A stretch of DNA of 64,000 nucleotides, from NCBI GenBank assembly GCA_017445145.1, contig JAFSVI010000005.1:1-64000 (forward strand). Reading direction: 5' to 3'. A program made the translations under genes and the position numbers. Below the pieces are notes generated by a model. It searched no databases. It was not told where the DNA came from and saw nothing but the letters and a program-made list of their open reading frames with translations. The stretch is from Bacteroidaceae bacterium. GTDB taxonomy: Bacteria > Bacteroidota > Bacteroidia > Bacteroidales > Bacteroidaceae. The number at the start of each line of letters is the position of its first letter. The stretch's first letter is position 1. Shown here in pieces: positions 46,325 through 55,863 of this stretch.

Positions 46325-48514
46325 CTATTGCAGGTAGTAGGGCAGGTTGGCCTTGGGCCAGATGTAGATGGTGGACTGGGCCGTGGTGCTTGCGCCGCCG
46401 ATGGTGAGGGTGATATCTACGGGGGCGTGGATGATGGTCTTGTCGGCATCCTGGGTGGTTAGGACGAGGTCGCCGGCGGCGGTATAGACGTACTCGCCCG
46501 CGGTGCCGCGGTGGAAGTGCTGGTCGCTGGCTCGGCACTCCACGGCGATGGCGTTGGTGGTGCCGTCGAGAGTGACCTTGGTGCGCGTGCCGCCGTTGGT
46601 GAGCTCGTAGGCGGAGATGGTGAGCGGCGCCTCGGTGGAGAAGTAGGTGGCACCCTCGGGTATGCCGTCCTGGTTGAAGATGATGACGTAGCTCTTGCCG
46701 CCGAGGGTGATGGCTGTCTCCGTGCCGGGCGTGGTGGTCTCGCCCACGTTGCGCGGTATGTAGATGTGCTCTATGGCCTCCTCATCGACGCCGGTGTATG
46801 TGCCGCCGGTCTCGGTGGTGCTGATGGTGTTGTCCCAGTCATCGACGGTGGCGGTGAACTTCACCGATGTCAGTCCCAGGTGCATGAGCAGCGAGTACTG
46901 TTTGTTGAGCAGCACGGCGTCCTTGAAGGTTACTTTCTTGGTGATCTTCTGTGTCACCTCGGAGTAGTTGTAGGCCAGGTTCTCGTCGAGGGTGCGCACG
47001 GTGTAGGTCACGGTGGCTGTCAGCTCGGGCCATGTGCCGGGGATAAAGACGAGGGGGTATGCCTCGTTCTCATAGACGTTCTGCGGTGTGGTGAGCACGC
47101 CAAGGGGTATGTTGCTCTTGAAGAAGGTGGTGGTGAACTGTCCGGTGTAGTCGGTGGGTTCCTTGATCTTGGAGCTGATGACGCCGGCGGAGTTGGCGTC
47201 GGAGGCGTTCTGCGTGACGACGTGTGTGGTCGTGGCGGCCTGTGCCACGTCGGTCGTGGTGGCTCCGGTTGCTGTCCACTGTCCGGTGGCGAGGTTGAGC
47301 TGGCCCTCGAGCTTCTGCAGGTAGGTGGCTGTGTAGCCCGTCTGGCCGGGGGTCTTGTCGGAGGCGTCCTTGGTGAGCGAGCGTGCGGTGATGGTGACGT
47401 TGCTCACGGTGACCTTTGTCTGGTGCGTGTTCTGGTCGGCCTGGTAGAGGGGGTCGGTGGTGAGTATGGACTCGAGGACGCCGCCCTCCTCGGCTCCCTT
47501 CTGGTCGTCGAGGTCGAGCTGTATGAGCAGGCCGTGGCGCACGGTGGCGCCGGCGGTGCTGTTGTCCTCGGAGCCGCCCACCTTGGCCAGCGCGTGCTTG
47601 AAGGCTATGCTCACGGTGCCTGTGGTCTTCTGCTTGGTGAGGTCGGCATTGACGGTGTAGGGCGAGAGTATCTGCTGCTGGTAGGCGGTGCCGGTGGCGT
47701 TGTGGGTCTGGCCGGCGTTGGCGGCGCCGGTGACGCCGATGCTTCTGTTGCCGGCGGTGCCCCAGAGCAGGTCCACGACCTTGGCGCCCTCGGGGTTGAC
47801 CACGTAGGTGATGACGGGGTCGCCCTGTTTCCACGAGCCGGTGCCGGGGGTGCCCTGGGCGCCGTCGCGGCCGGCGATGCCGTTGATGGCTATGATGCCG
47901 TAGGCGGCGTCGGTGGTGGCGTAGTGGTCCTTGAGGGCTGTCTTGGCGTCGTTCCATCCCACGTAGGGTGCGTAGGCGAAGAAGCTCACCTTGCCGCCGT
48001 GGGTGCCGTCGGTGTAGGCCTGGTTGTCGCTCTGGTCCTCGTCCTGGTCATCGACCATCCAGGCGGGTGTGGCGGCGTTGTCCTGCACCTCGTTGGGCCA
48101 GTACTTGAGGGGTGAGTATGTCCACTCGGTGACATAGCCCTGGCCTTCCTTGGTCTTGTCGTAATAGACCTGCTGGTTGTACATAAAGTTGGCGATGGTG
48201 CCCTGGGCGTAGTCGGCGGTGCCGGTGTAGTAGCCGAACACGCCGAAGCCGTGGGTGAGGGCGTCGCTGTGGTTGTCGGAGGCATCGAGGTCCTTCAGCT
48301 CCTGTGTGGTGATGCCTCCCTGGTAGCCAGCGCGCGTGGTGGCGCTGGTGGCCATATAGGTGTTGAAGCGCACGCTGTTGGCAGCGCGCTGGATGTTGTT
48401 GGTGGTTGATGTGTCTGTCAGGTCGTTCTCGGCCGTGCAGGCTTGCAGCGCTGTTGCCGCGATGGCACATGCTGCCACGGCGAGGGCTGCGAAGAGATTT
48501 CTTTTGTAATACAT
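46325..48514 (-). CDS. Fimbrillin-family lipoprotein
   Basis: 729 aa, longer than typical fimbrillins. The signal peptide ends in the lipobox TALQACTAEND (MYYKRNLFAALAVAACAIAA leads). The N-terminal domain has SVRFNTYMATSATTRAGYQG and FGVFGYYTGTADYAQGTIAN followed by FMYNQQV, the usual FimA/Mfa1-like start; 'MYNQQVYY' and YSPLKYWPN are family hallmarks. The C-terminus (ITLTIGGASTTAQSTIYIWP) has beta-strand patterning. Exported by the lipoprotein pathway to form or decorate surface fimbriae after Rgp-type processing. A strong promoter stands upstream; no Mfa2-like anchor lies adjacent. Confidence 0.87.
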   Translation of the reverse strand: MYYKRNLFAALAVAACAIAATALQACTAENDLTDTSTTNNIQRAANSVRFNTYMATSATTRAGYQGGITTQELKDLDASDNHSDALTHGFGVFGYYTGTADYAQGTIANFMYNQQVYYDKTKEGQGYVTEWTYSPLKYWPNEVQDNAATPAWMVDDQDEDQSDNQAYTDGTHGGKVSFFAYAPYVGWNDAKTALKDHYATTDAAYGIIAINGIAGRDGAQGTPGTGSWKQGDPVITYVVNPEGAKVVDLLWGTAGNRSIGVTGAANAGQTHNATGTAYQQQILSPYTVNADLTKQKTTGTVSIAFKHALAKVGGSEDNSTAGATVRHGLLIQLDLDDQKGAEEGGVLESILTTDPLYQADQNTHQTKVTVSNVTITARSLTKDASDKTPGQTGYTATYLQKLEGQLNLATGQWTATGATTTDVAQAATTTHVVTQNASDANSAGVISSKIKEPTDYTGQFTTTFFKSNIPLGVLTTPQNVYENEAYPLVFIPGTWPELTATVTYTVRTLDENLAYNYSEVTQKITKKVTFKDAVLLNKQYSLLMHLGLTSVKFTATVDDWDNTISTTETGGTYTGVDEEAIEHIYIPRNVGETTTPGTETAITLGGKSYVIIFNQDGIPEGATYFSTEAPLTISAYELTNGGTRTKVTLDGTTNAIAVECRASDQHFHRGTAGEYVYTAAGDLVLTTQDADKTIIHAPVDITLTIGGASTTAQSTIYIWPKANLPYYLQ

Positions 48515-48551
48515 TAATTTTTCGTTTTTGTGTATTGTTGTTATACGGCTG

Positions 48552-48581
48552 CAAAGTTATGCATAACGGCGGATATTTCAA
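48552..48581 (-). promoter_or_regulatory. Fimbrillin promoter
   Basis: Minus-strand TTG (plus caa 48579-48581), 19 bp, TAACTTTG (plus caaagtta 48552-48559); leader about 35 nt. Confidence 0.7.
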
Positions 48582-48691
48582 AGCATTCGGTTGAAAAATT
48601 CATTTTTCGCCGCGTTTTTTTGCACAAGCTCATTTCGACGTGTGGCTGTGGCGGGCGCGGCGGTGTGTGCTCATGCTGGCGGCCGCGCATG

Positions 48692-48728
48692 AAAAATGCC
48701 GCGGCAAGTGGTGGCACTTGCCGCGGCA
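48692..48728 (-). terminator. Rho-independent terminator of the TIGR02757 gene
   Basis: tgccgcggcaagtg (48697-48710) and cacttgccgcggca (48715-48728) form a perfect 14-bp stem with a 4-nt loop, followed on the minus strand by TTTTT (plus aaaaa 48692-48696), 53 bp after the stop. Confidence 0.82.
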
Positions 48729-48780
48729 TGCATCGCAACGTGTCGCGGCGAGTTACGCAACTTGCTGCGGCGGTGGCGCG

Positions 48781-49596
48781 TCAGCGGCGCGGGTGGTCCA
48801 CGCCGTAGCCGAAGAGTGCGAAGTCGGCACGCAGGGGGTCGTCGGGGAAGGTGGCTGCCACGGCACGTGTCAGCTCGAGCGCCGTGGCCATGGACGTGGT
48901 GGCGGTGCGTAGCAGCCCGAGGCGCCGTGCCTGCTGCACGACGTGTGTGTCCATGGGCATGATGAGCGCGCGGCGGTCGATGGTGTCGGCCCATAGGCCG
49001 AGGTCCACGGGCGAGTCGGTGCGCACCATCCACCGCAGGAACATGCACACGCGCTTGCAGGCCGAGGTGGCGTCCTTGGGGATGACGCCGGTGCTGCCGG
49101 CGGCGGCGAAGTGGCGCGCGAGGGCCGTGATGGCGGCGAGGGCATCGCGGCTCTCGGGGCGTTGTCGCGGCGGTGCGAGTGTGGCGTGGCGCAGCTCGGC
49201 GGCCACGAAGCTGTGGAGGGAGCCGTGGCGGCGCAGGATGTCGCGCAAGGCGCGTAGGAAGGCATGCATGGCGGCGCGCGTCTGCAGGCGGTAGAAGCAG
49301 CGCGCGTCGTTGGGCAACAGGGCGCTGTCGCCGCTGCGGGCCGGGTCCTCGAAGGCACCGCTGCGCACCCAGGCGTCGATGTCGCCGCCCGAGGCGTCGA
49401 GCAACGTCTGCACCTTGGGCATGAACTGCGCGCGGCTGCCGTAGCTCAGCGCGGCTGCCACGAAGGCCATGGCCTCGCGGTTGGCGTCGCCGCGCACCTG
49501 ATGCATAAACCACGATGGGTCGCCAATGATGAACTCGGGCCGCTCGTAGCGCTCGGCATAGGCGGCGAGGGTGGCGTTGAGGCTGGTGTCGGTCAT
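48781..49596 (-). CDS. TIGR02757 (DUF2400) family protein
   Basis: 271 aa from ATG 49594-49596 (MTDTSLNATLAAYAERYERP). Family hallmarks: DPSWFMHQVRGDANREAMAF at about residue 30, AALSYGSRAQFMPKVQTLLD, and SACKRVCMFLRWMVRTDSPV followed by DLGLW and MPMDTHVVQQARRLGL. The last stretch resembles the helix-hairpin-helix and catalytic region of HhH-GPD DNA glycosylases. The function is unknown; a DNA-related role is possible. Precedes a clean terminator; the efflux operon ends 64 bp upstream on the same strand. Confidence 0.9.
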   Translation of the reverse strand: MTDTSLNATLAAYAERYERPEFIIGDPSWFMHQVRGDANREAMAFVAAALSYGSRAQFMPKVQTLLDASGGDIDAWVRSGAFEDPARSGDSALLPNDARCFYRLQTRAAMHAFLRALRDILRRHGSLHSFVAAELRHATLAPPRQRPESRDALAAITALARHFAAAGSTGVIPKDATSACKRVCMFLRWMVRTDSPVDLGLWADTIDRRALIMPMDTHVVQQARRLGLLRTATTSMATALELTRAVAATFPDDPLRADFALFGYGVDHPRR

Positions 49597-49660
49597 ATAC
49601 TTACGAGCCAGCCCCAAGCGTGCGGCAGCATGCTTGGGACTGGCGGTGGGGTGGTGTGGG

Positions 49661-51067
49661 TTATTCGGCCATGCTGCCACCGCCGAGGGCCTGGTAGAGC
49701 TCTATGGTTGCGGCGATGACGGCATACTGGTTGTTGAGCTGTCCGAGCTGTGCCGAGAGCAGCCCCGTCTGTGCGGTGAGCACGTTGAGGTAGTTGACCT
49801 GGCGCGTGACGTTGTCGCGATAGAGGGCGGTGGTGGCATCCACGGCGTCGGCCATCGCCTCCACCTGCTTGGCGATGATGGCCTTCTTGCCCTCGGCCGT
49901 CTGCAGCTTGACGAGGGCGGTGTTGACCTCGCCGCCGGCGGCGACGAGGGCTTGCTGGAAGGCGAGCTTGGCCTCTTCCTGCTGCATGACGGCCACCTTC
50001 TTCTGTGCGCGCAGACGTCCGTTCTGGAAGATGGGCTGTGCGAGCTGCGCGAGGGCGTTCCATATCCACTTGCCGGGGTTGAGCTCGACGCTGGAGCCGT
50101 TGTTGGTGAAGCCCAGCGTGCCGCTGATGGTGAGCTGCGGGTAGAAGGCTGCCTTGGCGCTGTTGACGGCGTAGAACTTGCTGGCAAGGGCGAGCTCGGC
50201 CTGGCGCACGTCGGGGCGGTTCTGCAGCAGCGCCATGGGCACGCCCGTGGTGGCTGCCGCCGGCGTGACGAAGGAGGCGAGGCTTGTGCGCTCGATGTGG
50301 TGGGGTGCCTCGCCGATGAGCGTGCAGAGGCCGTTTTCGGCTTCTATGACGGCCTGCTTGAGGTCGAGCACGTTGGCCTCCACGCTGAGGCAGTTGGCCT
50401 CTGTCTGGGCGAGGGCGGCGCGGTTGGAGCGCCCGGCGTCCATGAGCTTGCGCGTGAGTTCCACCGTCTCGCGCCAGTTGTGGGCCGTCTGCTCGCTGAT
50501 GGCAAGCTGCGCGTCGAGCATGCACAGCGTGTAGTAGATGTTGGCGATGTTGGCCACCAGGGCCTGTTGCACGGCCTGGCGCGCCACCTGTGTCTGCTCC
50601 ACGCCCACCTCGGCGCTCTTCTTGGCATTGCGCAGCTGGCCTATGGAGCCTATCTGCCACGAGGCGGTGAGGGGCACGGTGTAGAACTTGAAGGGCTTGT
50701 TCCAGTCCATGGCGGAGAGCTGTCCCTGGGGCGCTATGGCCAGGCTGGGTATGTATGCGAGCTTGGCGCACTTGAGGTACTCCTGTGCCTCCTGTATCTG
50801 GAGGTCGAGCTGGCGCATGCTGAGGTTCTGGGCCAGGCCGCGCTCGATGAGCTGTTGCAGCGTGGGGTCGGTGAAGAACTCGCGCCACGCCTTGGCACCG
50901 AGGCCGGGGTCCTCGGCCGTGGCGGTGTTCTCGGCGTTGCCATAGAGACCCTCGGTGCGTATGTCGGCGGGGCGCTCGTAGTTCCTGAACAGGCTGCATG
51001 AGGTGAGCGTCATCACTGCGCCGAGGATGAGCGTAGCATGTATGATGTGGAAAGAGTGTCTTTTCAT
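49661..51067 (-). CDS. Outer-membrane efflux factor, TolC/NodT type
   Basis: 468 aa from ATG 51065-51067. Lipoprotein signal (IIHATLILGAVMTLTSC) precedes a long alpha-helical hairpin protein with two OEP repeats, typified by WREFFTDPTLQQLIERGLAQ and NRPDVRQAELALASKFYAVN. NodT-type tripartite pump channels carry the sequence 'NRPDV'. It forms the trimeric outer-membrane tunnel for the RND pump encoded just upstream (23 bp gap). Last gene of the MFP-RND-OMF operon. Confidence 0.94.
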   Translation of the reverse strand: MKRHSFHIIHATLILGAVMTLTSCSLFRNYERPADIRTEGLYGNAENTATAEDPGLGAKAWREFFTDPTLQQLIERGLAQNLSMRQLDLQIQEAQEYLKCAKLAYIPSLAIAPQGQLSAMDWNKPFKFYTVPLTASWQIGSIGQLRNAKKSAEVGVEQTQVARQAVQQALVANIANIYYTLCMLDAQLAISEQTAHNWRETVELTRKLMDAGRSNRAALAQTEANCLSVEANVLDLKQAVIEAENGLCTLIGEAPHHIERTSLASFVTPAAATTGVPMALLQNRPDVRQAELALASKFYAVNSAKAAFYPQLTISGTLGFTNNGSSVELNPGKWIWNALAQLAQPIFQNGRLRAQKKVAVMQQEEAKLAFQQALVAAGGEVNTALVKLQTAEGKKAIIAKQVEAMADAVDATTALYRDNVTRQVNYLNVLTAQTGLLSAQLGQLNNQYAVIAATIELYQALGGGSMAE

Positions 51068-51090
51068 CTCTGTATGTGTGGGGTTAGGGT

Positions 51091-54000
51091 TTATTTCTCT
51101 TCTTGGGCTTCGGCTTTCTCGCGGTTGCTGCGCTCCTGCTCCTTGAGGAACTGCTGGTCGGCCTGGACCTTCATCGCAGGGCGTATCTTCTCCTGCAGGT
51201 ACTCGAAGAAGATGAAGAACACGGGCACGGTGAAGAGGATGGCGGCCGTGCCTACAATCATGCCGCCGACGACGCTGATGCCGATGGTGCGGTTGCCGTT
51301 GGCACCGGCACCGGAGGCGGCCACGAGGGGCAGCATGCCGAGCACACAGGTGAGCACCGTCATCAGGATGGGGCGCAGACGGGCCTCGGCGGCGGCGTAG
51401 GCGGCCTCGACGATGCCCATGCCCTTGCGCCGGCGTTCGAGGGCGAACTCGGTGATGAGGATGGCCGTCTTGGCCAGCAGGCCGATGAGCATGATGACAC
51501 CCGTCTGCAGGTAGATGTTGTTCTCCACCTGACCTATGACGTACATGTCGGCACCCGTGAACATGCGGCCCAGTCCCACCGACACCTGGTTCCACAGCCA
51601 TGCCAGGCCGAAGCTGCCCATGAGGCCTGCCGGCACGGAGAGGATGACTGCGAACGGCACGAGGAACGACTCGTAGAGGCAGGAGAGGATGAGGAAGATG
51701 AGCACGACGCAGATGGCGTAGATGAGTATGGTCTGGTTGCTGCCCATGGTCTCATACTCCTCGCGCGAGATGCTGCCGTATTCGTAGGTGATGTGGTCGG
51801 GCAGGGTCTGTGCGCGCACCTCGTCAATGGCGAGCATGGCGTCGGAGGTGGTGTAGCCCTGTGCCGGCTGCACCATGCACGATATTTCGGAGAAGAGGTT
51901 GAAGTGCTTGTCGATCTCGGGGCCGAGGATGGGTGTGAGCTTGGCAAACTGCGAGATGGGTGCCATGCCGGTGGCGCTGCGCACGTACATATTGGAGATG
52001 TCGGCCTCGGTGGTGCGGTATCTGGGGTCGGTCTGCAGCATGACGCGATAGACCTTGCCGAACTGGTTGAAGTTGCTCACGTAGGCGCCGCCGAGGTAGC
52101 CGCTCATGGCCGAGAGCACGGCCGAGGGGGAGATGCCGGCTATCTTGCACTGTGCGGCATCCACATCGACTTGGTACTGCGGGAAGTTGCGGGCGTAGGA
52201 CGTCATGGCCATCTGTATCTCCGGGCGCTCGCCCAGCACGCGCAGGAACTCCTGCGTCTGCTCGAGGAACACACCCTTGTCGCCGTCGGAGCGGTCCTGC
52301 AGGTGGAGGTCAACGTTGGAACCCAGGCCATAGCCCGGGATCATGCCCGGCTCGAAGGCGAAGATCTGCGCCTCGGGGATCTCCTGCATGAACTTGCCCA
52401 TGAGCATGAGCTTCTTGATGCTGGAGCTGTGCTGCAGGCCGTCGCGCTCGTCCCAGTGCTTCAGGCGCAGGATGAGCATGCCGTTGGCAGCGCCCTGGCC
52501 GCCCATCATGCCGTAGCCGGCGGTGCGCGAGTAGGTGCGTATGTCCTCGTCCTCGTCGATGATGGCCTGCACGCGGTCCAACACGCTCTCGGTGTAGGCC
52601 AGGTTGCTGCCGGGAGGGCAGGTGACATCCACCATGAGCACACCCTGGTCCTCCTGCGGCACGAGGCCCTTGGGCAGCGCCATCATGAAGAACACGAGCA
52701 GCACCACGGCGACGACGAGCGAGAGGGGAGCCACCCAGCGGTGGCCGATGACGCCGCGCAGTTGGCGGGCATAGTTGCGGCTTGTGCCGCCATAGACCTT
52801 GTCGTAGGCGCTGCGCGTGCCGCGGTTGAGGCCGAGCAGGAGGCGGCTGACGGGGTTCTTGGCCACGCGGTCCTTCTTGGCGGGGCGCATGAGCATGGCG
52901 CACAGGGCGGGGCAGACGACGAGTGCCGAGACGCAGGATATGCCGACGGCCACGGCCAGCGTGACGCCGAACTGGGTGTAGAACATGCCGCTCGTGCCGG
53001 GCATCATCGTCACGGGAATGAACACGGCCATAAACACGAACGTACACGAGATGACGGCCATGGTGACGTCCGACATGGCGTCCTTAGTGGCCTGGTAGGC
53101 ACTGGTGTAGCCCGCGTCGAACTTGGCCTGCACGGCCTCGACGACGACGATGGCATCATCGACCACGGTGCCTATGGCCAGCACGAGGGCAAAGAGCGTG
53201 AGCAGGTTCAGCGTGAAGCCGGCGGCCTGCAGCGCGGCGAAGGTGCCCACGAGGGATATGATGATGGATATGGATGGTATGAGCGTGGCGCGGAAGTCCT
53301 GCAGGAAGAAATACACCACGAGGATGACGAGGATGATGGCGATGACGAGCGTCTCCTCCACGTTGGCAATGGACTCGAGGAGGAAGTCGTTGCTCGACAT
53401 CATCTGCTCGAAGTGCAGGCCCTTGGGCAGCGTCTTCTCCATCTCGCGCAGGGCGGCCGTGAAGCGGTCGTTGGTCTCCTTGGCGTTGGCGCCCGAGAGC
53501 TGGAAGGCCAGGAACGTCACCGAGGGCTTGCCGTTGAGCTTGCCGCTGAAGCCGTAATCGACCTGACCCATCTCCACGTCGGCCACGTCGCGCAGGCGCA
53601 GCAGCGAGCCGTCGGACTTCGCCATGATGACGATGTCCTTGAACTCCTCAACCTCCTTGAGGCGGCCCGTGTAGCGCAGGGTGTATTGATACACGTTATC
53701 CACGCCGGCACCGTGGCCGCCCTCCATGGGCTTCTCGCCCAGACGGCCCACGGCGGCCTCGAGGTTCTGCTCGGCCAGACAGCCGGTGATGTCGCTGGGC
53801 ACGAGGCCGTATTGCGCCATGATCTCGGGCTTGAGCCAGATGCGCAGGGAGTAGTTGGCCGAGAGGGCAAACACCTCGCCCACGCCCTGGATGCGCTTGA
53901 GCTGCGGCGTGATGTTGATGGCCATATAGTTGCCCATAAAGTTGGCGTCGTACTCCGGCACGTCGCTCACCATGGCGTCGATCTGCAGCATGGAGGTCTG

Positions 54001-54399
54001 GCGCTTGAAGGTGGTGACGCCAATCATTGTCACCTCCTGCGGCAGCAGGCCCTGGGCCATGCTCACGCGGTTCTGGGTGTTCACGGCGGCCATGTCGGGG
54101 TTGGTGCCCTGCTTGAAATAGACGGTGATCTGTGCGGTGCCGGAGTTGGTGGCGTTGGAGGTCATGTAGGTCATGTTTTCCACGCCGTTGATGCTCTCCT
54201 CCAGCGGCTGTATGACGGCCTTGGTGACGGTCTCGGCCGAGGCGCCGGGGTATGTGGCGTTGACGACGACCGTTGGCGGCGCAATGTCGGGGAACTGCTC
54301 CACCGGCAGGTTGAAATAGCTGATGGCGCCGAGCAGCACGATGACGATGGCAATGGACATTGCCATCACTGGGCGCTTGATGAATATGTTTCCTTTCAT
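51091..54399 (-). CDS. RND multidrug efflux pump, HAE1/AcrB type
   Basis: 1102 aa inner-membrane proton antiporter; exports drugs or other amphipathic substrates through the outer-membrane factor. The N-terminal span (FIKRPVMAMSIAIVIVLLGA), the periplasmic pore domain with PEQFPDIAPPTV-like start (VEQFPDIAPPTVVVNATYPG), 12 predicted spans, and the transmembrane relay GTVVDDAIVVVEAV (Asp pair for proton transfer) identify the HAE1 family. Somewhat longer than AcrB, with a charged C-terminal tail (EQERSNREKAEAQEEK). Middle gene of the operon. No local TetR-type repressor is present. Confidence 0.96.
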   Translation of the reverse strand: MKGNIFIKRPVMAMSIAIVIVLLGAISYFNLPVEQFPDIAPPTVVVNATYPGASAETVTKAVIQPLEESINGVENMTYMTSNATNSGTAQITVYFKQGTNPDMAAVNTQNRVSMAQGLLPQEVTMIGVTTFKRQTSMLQIDAMVSDVPEYDANFMGNYMAINITPQLKRIQGVGEVFALSANYSLRIWLKPEIMAQYGLVPSDITGCLAEQNLEAAVGRLGEKPMEGGHGAGVDNVYQYTLRYTGRLKEVEEFKDIVIMAKSDGSLLRLRDVADVEMGQVDYGFSGKLNGKPSVTFLAFQLSGANAKETNDRFTAALREMEKTLPKGLHFEQMMSSNDFLLESIANVEETLVIAIILVILVVYFFLQDFRATLIPSISIIISLVGTFAALQAAGFTLNLLTLFALVLAIGTVVDDAIVVVEAVQAKFDAGYTSAYQATKDAMSDVTMAVISCTFVFMAVFIPVTMMPGTSGMFYTQFGVTLAVAVGISCVSALVVCPALCAMLMRPAKKDRVAKNPVSRLLLGLNRGTRSAYDKVYGGTSRNYARQLRGVIGHRWVAPLSLVVAVVLLVFFMMALPKGLVPQEDQGVLMVDVTCPPGSNLAYTESVLDRVQAIIDEDEDIRTYSRTAGYGMMGGQGAANGMLILRLKHWDERDGLQHSSSIKKLMLMGKFMQEIPEAQIFAFEPGMIPGYGLGSNVDLHLQDRSDGDKGVFLEQTQEFLRVLGERPEIQMAMTSYARNFPQYQVDVDAAQCKIAGISPSAVLSAMSGYLGGAYVSNFNQFGKVYRVMLQTDPRYRTTEADISNMYVRSATGMAPISQFAKLTPILGPEIDKHFNLFSEISCMVQPAQGYTTSDAMLAIDEVRAQTLPDHITYEYGSISREEYETMGSNQTILIYAICVVLIFLILSCLYESFLVPFAVILSVPAGLMGSFGLAWLWNQVSVGLGRMFTGADMYVIGQVENNIYLQTGVIMLIGLLAKTAILITEFALERRRKGMGIVEAAYAAAEARLRPILMTVLTCVLGMLPLVAASGAGANGNRTIGISVVGGMIVGTAAILFTVPVFFIFFEYLQEKIRPAMKVQADQQFLKEQERSNREKAEAQEEK

Positions 54400-54486
54400 A
54401 GATGTTCTTTGTTTTAGGGGAGGGGGCTTTCTGGGCTTTTTAGACTTTCTAAGCTTTCAAGTATTGCTGGTGCGCTCCCGGGGTTA

Positions 54487-55605
54487 CTATTTCACCAGTG
54501 CGCCCTCCTTGACCATGCCGGCGCCGTCGGCAATGATTTCGTCGCCGGGCTTCAGGCCGGAGAGGACGATAAATTCTTTGCCGGTGTTGTAGGGTGCCAC
54601 CTCGATGTTGGTGCCCACGGCTGTGCGCTGGCCGTCCTTCTCCTCGACCTTGAACACCTGGTGCACGGTCTGCAGCTGCTTGACGGCAGTGGCGGGCACG
54701 ATGATGTTGCCCTTGAGTTCCACGGGGATGACGACGTTGCCGGTGGAGCCGCTGTGGAGAAGGCCGTTGGGGTTGTTGAACACGGCGCGCAGGCTCACGC
54801 TGCCGGTGCTTGGGTCCACGACGCCGCTGGCGGTTTCCACGACGCCCGTCTGCTCATACTCCGAGCCATCGACGAGCTGCAGGCGCACCGGGGGCAGGGC
54901 CTTCACGGCGGCCTCGGCGCTGCCGGCCTGGCGTATCTTCTCGAGCATGGCGGCCTCGTTCATAGAGAAATAGACGTACATCTGGGCGTTGTCCGACACG
55001 GTGGTGAGCGGCGTTGGTATGCTGGGACCCACGAGGGCGCCGACGCGGTAGGGCAGTGTGCCCACGACGCCGTTGGCGGGGCTCTTCACGGTGGTGTAGG
55101 AGAGGGAGTTGGCGGCGTTGGTGACGGCGGCCTTGGCCTGTGCCACGGCGGCCTTGGCCTGGAGGTAGGCGTTCTGTGCCGTCTGCAGGTCGAAGTCGCT
55201 CACCACCTGCTGGTCGAACAGGCGCTTGGTGCTCTCGTAGCTGAGCTTGGCGGTGGCCTCGGCAGCCTCGGCGGCCTGCAGGTTGGCCTGGGCGGTGTTC
55301 AGCGCGGCCTGGTAGGGCACCTGGTCGATGATGAACATGGTCTGGCCCTTGGTGACGCGCTGGCCCTCGGTGACGAGCAGCCGCTGCAGCGTGCCGCTCA
55401 CCTGCGGCAGCACCTGGATGTCCTGGCGGCCGCGGATGGTGGCGCTGTACTTGGTGTCGATGGTGCGGTCCTCGGCCTTGACCTTGATGGTCTGGTAGGC
55501 GGCGGGTGCCATCTGCCGGCCCTGTTGCTTCTTGCTGCACGATGGCATGAGGATGAGGCTCATGAGGGCCACTGCGGCCCCGAAAGTCTTTGTTGTTGCT
55601 TTCAT
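54487..55605 (-). CDS. RND efflux membrane fusion protein (AcrA type)
   Basis: 372 aa from ATG 55603-55605. Lipobox LILMPSCSKKQQ marks an inner-membrane-anchored lipoprotein. Typical order follows: barrel-sandwich half (IQVLPQVSGTLQRLLVTEGQ then RVTKGQTMFIIDQVPYQAAL), helical hairpin (ANLQAAEAAEATAKLSYEST), the other lipoyl half (SYTTVKSPANGVVGTLPYRV), beta-barrel and membrane-proximal domains (VIPVELKGNIIVPATAVKQL). Bridges pump and outer-membrane channel. First gene of the operon, with a full promoter at 55658-55688. Confidence 0.95.
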   Translation of the reverse strand: MKATTKTFGAAVALMSLILMPSCSKKQQGRQMAPAAYQTIKVKAEDRTIDTKYSATIRGRQDIQVLPQVSGTLQRLLVTEGQRVTKGQTMFIIDQVPYQAALNTAQANLQAAEAAEATAKLSYESTKRLFDQQVVSDFDLQTAQNAYLQAKAAVAQAKAAVTNAANSLSYTTVKSPANGVVGTLPYRVGALVGPSIPTPLTTVSDNAQMYVYFSMNEAAMLEKIRQAGSAEAAVKALPPVRLQLVDGSEYEQTGVVETASGVVDPSTGSVSLRAVFNNPNGLLHSGSTGNVVIPVELKGNIIVPATAVKQLQTVHQVFKVEEKDGQRTAVGTNIEVAPYNTGKEFIVLSGLKPGDEIIADGAGMVKEGALVK

Positions 55606-55657
55606 AGAAACGTTGCTTTTATCGCTTGAAAAATTTGGTTTGCGTTGAAATCGGGCG

Positions 55658-55688
55658 CAAAGGTACGACATTTATGGCAAACAGGCAA
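55658..55688 (-). promoter_or_regulatory. Efflux operon promoter
   Basis: Minus-strand TTG (plus caa 55686-55688), 20 bp, TACCTTTG (plus caaaggta 55658-55665); leader about 50 nt to the fusion-protein start. Confidence 0.7.
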
Positions 55689-55794
55689 GCGGGACGTTAT
55701 GGCAATTGCGTACTAAGATTGTGCGGAATTTCCTTTTTTGAACGTATTTAACACGATTTAATATGCTTTAGGGCATAAAGAAAGTGTGCATAAT

Positions 55795-55854
55795 GTCGCC
55801 ACACCACCAACAAGGCAGGAGCCAAAGCCCCTGCCTTGTTGGTGGTGTGGCGAC
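55795..55854 (-). terminator. Terminator-like hairpin, perfect 25-bp stem
   Basis: 55795-55819 and 55830-55854 are exact reverse complements (start gtcgccacaccaccaacaag) with a 10-nt loop, 9 bp after the stop of the 1537-aa gene. Unusually long for a terminator and without a long U-run; it may also protect mRNA. Confidence 0.7.
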
Positions 55855-55863
55855 GTGTGGCCG

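Noticed and set aside
51103..54417. 1104-codon open frame opposite the RND pump gene
   Set aside because: It mirrors the pump gene's extent on the other strand; its translation is repetitive His/Leu/Gly/Val without domains, the usual effect of strong codon bias in G+C-rich genes. The same applies to long mirror frames at 13905-15902, 31867-34131, 38350-40353 and 39324-40994.
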